From Apoda limacodes (taxonomy: Eukaryota > Arthropoda > Insecta > Lepidoptera > Limacodidae), in the NCBI GenBank assembly GCA_946406115.1, contig OX291553.1, forward strand, positions 10,173,001 to 10,237,000: DNA of 64,000 nt, in the 5' to 3' direction. The translations under genes and the position numbers were made by a program. Positions 58,147 to 64,000 of the stretch are shown here, piece after piece. Numbering within the stretch: the first letter of the stretch is position 1; each line of letters opens with the position of its first letter. The notes beneath the pieces are model-generated. The model worked only from the letters and a program-made list of their open reading frames with translations, did not search any database and was not told the DNA's origin.

Positions 58147-58451
58147 GACTCGCGCTTGACCACTCTCAAAACATCGTTGGTTCTGGCGCACTACACTCCA
58201 ACCCCAACCCCTCGCCTCAAAAAAAACTCCCCAATTTTTCTGCCCTGTACGACTCACGCTTGACCACTAGAGGGGATTTGTTGGTTCTGGCGCACTACCC
58301 TAACCCCTCGCCTAAAAACTTTTCTGCCCCGCACGACTCGCGCTTGACCACTCTCAAAACCACCCTGTGTCTGGGGTGTGGCGACTCGCGCTTGACCATT
58401 CTCCAAAAACCACCCCCCTGTGTCTGGGGTATGTCGACTCACGCTTGACCA
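58147..58451 (+). promoter_or_regulatory. Iteron-like repeats CGACTCRCGCTTGACCA, left arm
   Basis: Five copies at irregular spacing (about 103, 85, 47 and 53 bp apart), all in the same orientation, repeated in mirror image in the right arm (about 61983-62290). Spaced direct repeats at both ends look like binding sites for a replication or transposition protein; this function is inferred. Confidence 0.6.
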
Positions 58452-58668
58452 AAACTACCGCGTGACGTCACAGTGACTTCTGTGTATAACCTATTCCTAT
58501 TTAATTACAATGATGTTGGTGGTGACATTCCAAAAACTAGTCCCCCCGAGGGTGTATCTCAAGATTTTAGGGGTGTGTCCACTCACGCTTTACAAAAACT
58601 TAACCTGGAGACGTGTCGGTTCACGCTTGATATGACTTGACATGTTATACCTACAGAAAACTTCTTTG

Positions 58669-59403
58669 TATATTGGAAATATAAAAATTTTGATGTATAA
58701 CTTTCATTATTATACCATACACTTTTTTTTCGATACTTCAGACTATCCTAGTGATAACATTTATAGTTACTTTATTATTAAACTTTAATAAAACGAAACT
58801 TGGATATTATAAAGATAAAAAACAATAGTTAAGTATTTATATAAGTCTACAACAAGTTTATTTATTTTTTTGTGTAATATAGTGTGTTTCACACTTCGAA
58901 TTCTGCACGTGAAATATTTACATTTGTGATACATAGACACGACTTATAGTTCTCCAAATAAATCTCTTTTTTGTCACAATTTTCTTGAAAACTTTAGATT
59001 CGGCAATTACATCAAGCAATTATAAATCTACAACAAGTTTTATTAATTTTTGTGAAGTCTGTAGGACTCTCGAAATACTTGTTACGATTTTGTATATTGG
59101 AAAAATAAAAATTTTGATGTATAACTTTCATTATTATACCATACACTTTTCTTTCGATACTTCAGACTATCCTAGTGATAACATTTATAGTTACTTTATT
59201 ATTAAACTTTAATAAAACGAAACTTGGATATTATAAAGATAAAAAACAATGGTTAAGTATTTATATAAGTCTACAACAAGTTTATTTATTTTTTTGTGTA
59301 ATATAGTGTGTTTCACACTTCGAATTCTGCACGTGAAATATTTACATTTGTGATACATAGACACGACTTATAATTCTCCAAATAAATATCTTTTTTTTTT
59401 CAC
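58669..59403. repeat. Tandem duplication, ~310-bp unit, period 424
   Basis: 'tatattggaaatataaaaat' at 58669 and 'tatattggaaaaataaaaat' at 59093 start two copies that stay near-identical through 'ctccaaataaat' at about 58965 and 59388. About 110 bp of unique DNA lies between. Confidence 0.85.
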
Positions 59404-59979
59404 AAATTCACGTTTTTAACATTTTCCATAGTTTTACCAAAGAATGTATTATTTATAAAAATCTTTTTTCAGTCACTTTTAGCTGTAGTTCTTACTTGTG
59501 TATTTAAATGTATATATATATATATATTTCAACTAAGGACTATGCTTAAACTGTAAAATTCTATGAACCCTAATTTACTTCATAGTAAGTTGTAAACATT
59601 GTTTGAGATTTCTATAGTAAATTATATTTTAGTTTTATTATAAAAATTTGATACTAATTTCTTATCTTTACTATAACCGTTTACAATGTTTTTCAGGCAT
59701 AAAGGTAAATCTGAATTAAGATCATGTAAATGTTCAGGGTACTTAAGGTTACAGGTTAATTTTAAAATAGAGCTCATTTTGCGTGGCAAAAATATATTAT
59801 AGATAGGTGTACAGCTTAGTGTAAAAAGAAGAAAATAAATAATTACAATTATATCACATTAGATATAAAAAATTCTAAAGTTATCAGAAATATCAGTGAG
59901 TAGCATTACATAAGTTCTTAAATATAGATTGGAATATTCCAACATATTTTACATTTAAATTGGGCTGACATCGTTTTGA
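59404..59979. other. AT-rich interior of the polymerase element
   Basis: It has a TA run at about 59513-59527. It lies where the polymerase palm and thumb coding region would be expected on the minus strand, but no such motif could be read. Confidence 0.45.
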
Positions 59980-60108
59980 GCATGTTTATTATTATAATTA
60001 GATACACTAGTATTAAAGAGTTAAAGAAAGCGTCTTGATTGTTTTAAGCATGTTTATTATTATAATTAGATACACTGGTATTAAAGAGTTAAAGAAAGCG
60101 TCTTGATT
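59980..60108. repeat. Tandem duplication, 68-bp period
   Basis: 'catgtttattattataatta' plus 'gatacact..tattaaagag' occurs at 59981 and 60049 with one or two differences. It lies inside the decayed polymerase reading frame. Confidence 0.85.
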
Positions 60109-61735
60109 TGGAAGAGATGTAATTTTAAAGGACTCATAAGAATTAACAAATTCATGAAGAAAAACACCTTTCCTAATAAGTTTATTAAAATTCGTTTGTA
60201 ATTGATTTCTTAATTCTGCAAATTGGTCTTTATATAACATCTATATATCTAAACTCTAGTAGATCATAAATTAAAAATAATCTAAAAACCGCAAATGAAC
60301 TATACGACATATTAGGTTTATATGAGAATGAAATATATTTTTACTTATTTTGTGGAATTATTTTTATTTTTCAATCTTTAAAATTCAAAGCATGAACAAT
60401 AAAATGAGCATCATAATTGTTTAGATTGTGAAATAGAATAGGAATGAAAAATGGAACACGATACTTTGTGCTACTAAATAATTCGTGACTAACAGCTCTA
60501 AAATTACTAGTATTCCAGTCATAGTCTACTGTGATTTCATCACCTAATATAACATAATTGCGATTGTCTTATCCTTCTCTTCATTAGTTAAAGAAAGTGG
60601 ACATTTTTGAAAACAATTTATCCTATGTATATTGCTAATATCATTTTTCAAAATATTTTTGTACAATTAGGCTCTGAGTATGTTCTGTACATAGACAGTT
60701 TATCATCATATGAACATTTTATATAGTATCCATAAGAACAAACTACATGTTCATGTATTGTTTACGTATATGACTTCGATGGATCAGGGATACAATAGGC
60801 GACGGGTTTTAAATGAGCTACAAAGTCTGCATATATTATAAAATGTAATTTTAATATTCTTTGAAATTTATCAAAATAGATTTCATCATTATTTGTTTCC
60901 CTATTAAACCAATATTTTTCTTTTTTATGAATTCCTAGTTATTCAGTAAAAATTTGAGCACAGTCATGCTTCTGGTGATTAATTAAAACCCATTTCAACC
61001 ATTGTTTAAAAATAATAAGTTAATTTGTAATTAATTAGAACATTTTGTAAAGTTTTTTTTTTCTTTGTTAAACTCTAATTCAAACATATTAATGCTAATG
61101 TCATTTTGTTTTTCTACCTTGGGTATATCAGATAATTTAATTGGGAACTGAATATTATTAAACGTTAGTTTATTTTTGATGGCTAAAGTATGATGATACA
61201 CTATCGGAATGTGTATTTGCAGGATATAGTCCACTTAAAATATTGTTGATCGTTCTTTTTTAAGAATATACGAAGATCCCCGTAAGGGATTGAACTTATT
61301 AACATGCATTTCTAAGAACTGTTTTTTTAAAGGTCTACCATTTTCTTTTTTTTCTAAATCACTATGAGACATTACACATTTTATTTTTAATGTCATCACT
61401 TAAAGGTTCTGAATAATTTTTTAATTCACCAATTTTTATCCAATTCCTAATAGACAAATTTAAAAATTCAAAAGAATTTTTTAAATCTTTTGTTTCCTGA
61501 TCAAAATCTGCATGAATAATAAAATAGTATTGATTCTTCAATTGATGCTATAAATACTTCACAAGTGATATAACAGACACATAAAGTAAATTATGATTAA
61601 GAATAAGACATTTCTATTTGTGTTTCTTAGATCGTAAGTGCTGAGCATAGAATCTTTGGTTAACCTGTAAATCACATATTTGACACATCATGTTGACGTC
61701 GATACTAGTTGTAAATCTTTAACACTATTATCAGC
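60013..61735 (-). pseudogene. Family B DNA polymerase-type protein, decayed
   Basis: Reading down the minus strand in several frames: a C2H2 zinc finger (61685-61620; CQIC...HLRSKKH), 'NKFNPLRGSSYIL' (about 61315-61262), 'QFPIKLSDIPKVEKQNDISI' (about 61150-61090), an Exo I-like 'YADFVAHLKPVAY' (about 60830) where family members have Asp-x-Glu and this copy has Val for Glu, an Exo II-like 'FHNLNNYDAHF' (60433-60400), and 'KGVFLHEFVNSYESFK' (about 60165-60115). This order matches arthropod polymerases of the DNA_pol_B_2 type. Numerous stops and frameshifts, and loss of the polymerase active site, make it inactive. Exact family (Polinton, bidnavirus-like or other) is not settled by these motifs. 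Confidence 0.75.
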
Positions 61736-61770
61736 TTTTCTCTTTAAACTTCGACCGACTTGAATTGAAG

Positions 61771-62458
61771 GTTTTCTGTAGGTATAACATGTCAAGTCAT
61801 ATCAAGCGTGAACCGACACGTCTCCAGGTTAAGTTTTTGTAAAGCGTGAGTGGACACACCCCTAAAATCTTGAGATACACCCTCGGGGGGACTAGTTTTT
61901 GGAATGTCACCACCAACATCATTGTAATTAAATAGGAATAGGTTATACACAGAAGTCACTGTGACGTCACGCGGTAGTTTTGGTCAAGCGTGAGTCGACA
62001 TACCCCAGACACAGGGGGGTGGTTTTTGGAGAATGGTCAAGCGCGAGTCGCCACACCCCAGACACAGGGTGGTTTTGAGAGTGGTCAAGCGCGAGTCGTG
62101 CGGGGCAGAAAAGTTTTTAGGCGAGGGGTTAGGGTAGTGCGCCAGAACCAACAAATCCCCTCTAGTGGTCAAGCGTGAGTCGTACAGGGCAGAAAAATTG
62201 GGGAGTTTTTTTTGAGGCGAGGGGTTGGGGTTGGAGTGTAGTGCGCCAGAACCAAAGATGTTTTGAGAGTGGTCAAGCGCGAGTCGTACAAAGCAGAAAA
62301 ATTGGTGAGCTTTTTTTTAGGCGAGGGGTTGAGGTTGGGGGGAAGTGCGCCAGAACCAACGAATCCCCTCTACTTACCCAATAATAAAAAGCTTCAATTG
62401 ATAAGGAGAAATTAAGTCAAAGAGATTGCTCTTTAAATTTAATAATATTTCGCAATTT
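61771..62458 (-). repeat. Right inverted repeat arm
   Basis: Mirror image of the left arm without the palindrome. The innermost 'gttttctgtaggtataaca' matches the left 'ttatacctacagaaaac', and the arms differ at few positions, for example one base near 62255. The 62-codon frame at 61984-62172 and the one at 58260-58448 are the same sequence in opposite orientation and are not genes. Confidence 0.85.
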
Positions 62459-64000
62459 TTTCCTCGAAACTGTATTTGTTTTGTCTTTTTCATGTTTTCA
62501 TACCTTGTCCATCTGTCAGAGGTTTTTATCGAAAACTAATAACATAGAAACTTTACATTTAGCATAATAAAAACTTTATGAAGCAATGAAAATAATAACC
62601 ATGAAAAAATTATAAATTAATTCCGAACCTTTTAGTATTTAATAAAAGTACCACCTACTCATATTTGTAAGTGGAATACCTGAAAAGAAAAATGATCAAT
62701 TCTTTTATAATCATGTTCCAACATAATGTTGGCTTTCACAATAGCTTTCGATAACATCATAAAGCAACGACTTCTATTTTTGTAATTTACAATGCGTTAA
62801 TTCATAAGTTCAAAGGTGAAAGCTCAATTCGTCCGGAATTATGTCACCCTTGTTACAACTTCATTTATTAAATGTAAGCTATGTAACATAAGGTTATTGG
62901 ATTTGTGAAGCTTACAAATAGCGTATATTTATTTTATACTTACTGAAGGATTCCGGAACGTACGAATAATTAGATATTGGGATTCTATTCAAGTTAAACC
63001 TATAAAAAAATTTGTTACTTTACTTTACTTCCATAAATTCTATTCCAAAATTTCATAATATTGACTATACGAAATAACAGGTGAAGTTGATAGTTATTTG
63101 TAACACGAGGCTGCAAAGGGAGTTCTAAGCTAAGTGACGTATTCATAGGCAAACAATTATTTTGCGGCCGTGGTAAATACGTAATTTTTCAGCTCGCTAC
63201 AACAAGGAAAATAAATAGTAGATATCGAAAAAACAATTCAATTATAAATGTCTACTTATAACTTTAAGCCTACCTACAAAATGCAACATTAAAGAAGGTA
63301 AAATTACTTTTTTTACATAGTTCAATATTATACTTAGTTTTTTAAATCAATGTAATAGTATCAATGTACTCAACTTTTGTTAGCCCATACCTTTCGCGCG
63401 GTAAATCAGTTCGAAATTTCATACCGTTTTTAGCAACACTTCAGGTTTTAATTTATCTTAGCTGCTAGAATTACTTATATTTTTAAAATTTACTTTAAGT
63501 CAACCAAAATGTTTTTTTTTTCAGGTGCCCTTATATGCATTGCATTTGCAACATGCAAATTTTAGATTTTTAGGACAATAATTTTACTTTTTTGTATTTT
63601 TATAATTTTAAGAGCTACAAATTCATTATCGATAAAATAAAAATAAAAAGGGATATTTTTTGAATTCACTGGTATCAAAAATAAAAATAAAGTATTCCAA
63701 CGGATCACTAATTTATTATTTTTAAGGACAATCCACGTCTCTAAACATTTCATTTTTTATTGGAAAGAAAAACCTCTTGCGCGCTTGATGATAAAGTGGG
63801 CTTTTCTACGCAGATCTTGAACGATAAAGAAAGCCTTTCCGAGCAAATAATATGACATAGTAGATAATATTTTACGGCTAGGGCGCTATTTTGAATCCAG
63901 AGTGGAGCCAGGGATTCAAAGATCGGCGCACGAGGTAAAATGATTTTGCAACCGAGTCTTACTCTATTTTTTATCACCATCTATGATTTATTTATTATCA
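62459..64000. other. AT-rich noncoding stretch to window end
   Basis: No gene or repeat recognised. Several short frames lack motifs. Confidence 0.35.

Larger units (their letters stand above)
57766..58661 (+). repeat. Left inverted repeat arm
   Basis: It runs from 'aaattgcgaaatattatt' to 'ttatacctacagaaaac'. It contains three tandem-like modules beginning 'gttggttctggcgcact' (about 58072, 58176 and 58280) and five copies of CGACTCRCGCTTGACCA (58147, 58250, 58335, 58382 and 58435), plus two weaker ones (about 58580 and 58617). Confidence 0.85.
57766..62458. mobile_element. 4.7 kb element with ~690-bp inverted repeats and a decayed protein-primed-type PolB gene
   Basis: The left arm (57766-58661) and right arm (61771-62458) are near-identical inverted repeats; the left is longer only because of a palindrome insertion. 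The centre carries minus-strand remnants of a family B DNA polymerase protein of the kind encoded by Polinton/Maverick elements and bidnavirus-like agents. No integrase, capsid, packaging ATPase or protease was seen, and the polymerase palm motifs were not found. Full Polintons are 15-20 kb, so this is either an internally deleted derivative or a smaller class of polymerase-bearing element. The outer ends (AAATTGCGAAATATTATT) do not start with AG as typical Polintons do, and no target duplication is obvious. Confidence 0.75.

Noticed and set aside
58260..58448. 62-codon frame duplicated at 61984-62172
   Set aside because: Identical because it lies in the two inverted arms; it overlaps iteron-like repeats and has no protein motif.

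Overview
This is an insect nuclear window, almost certainly from a moth or butterfly. It is AT-rich, and nearly all recognisable content is interspersed repeats of lepidopteran type: Helitron ends with A/T target flanks and CTAG 3' termini, tRNA-derived SINEs, RTE and CR1/Jockey-like LINE tails, and many short inverted-repeat elements. There are no bacterial features. Assignment to Lepidoptera rests on remembered repeat motifs, not on a search.

Only one host gene can be supported: a two-exon centrosomal protein gene on the minus strand (24879-26981) encoding a 143-residue LisH protein of the CEP20/FOR20/FOPNL family. It has a clean donor, acceptor and polyA signal, and a 1.67 kb intron that holds a perfect 24-bp-stem hairpin.

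Layout. 1-640 is a GC-rich block that looks like a retroelement end. 641-8740 is mostly unrecognised AT-rich DNA with one SINE. 8.7-23.5 kb is dense in small DNA elements: two near-identical short Helitrons in opposite orientation (one inside a SINE), a TTAA-flanked element present twice, a composite element with an 87-bp flanking duplication, an element with TAGCCGTCG termini, and copies of a repeat that starts with GGTTCCGTACC. 24.5-27.0 kb holds the host gene. 28.26-32.06 kb is a complete but broken Gypsy-type LTR retrotransposon (CsRN1/Kabuki-like) with a 5-bp target duplication, followed directly by a CR1/Jockey-type LINE 3' half (32.28-33.47 kb). 33.5-57.7 kb is AT-rich DNA with scattered repeat fragments, including a relic of a Helitron helicase at 48.0-48.3 kb. 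57.77-62.46 kb is the most unusual object: a 4.7 kb element bounded by about 690-bp, almost identical inverted repeats full of iteron-like motifs, carrying a decayed minus-strand family B DNA polymerase gene of the protein-primed (Polinton/bidnavirus-like) type. Its left arm has been interrupted by a 205-bp near-perfect palindrome that is absent from the right arm.

A motif close to GACTCGCRCTTGRCC recurs in several otherwise unrelated element families here (the polymerase element, the short Helitrons and the GGTTCCGTACC repeats). This is the most intriguing cross-family pattern in the window.
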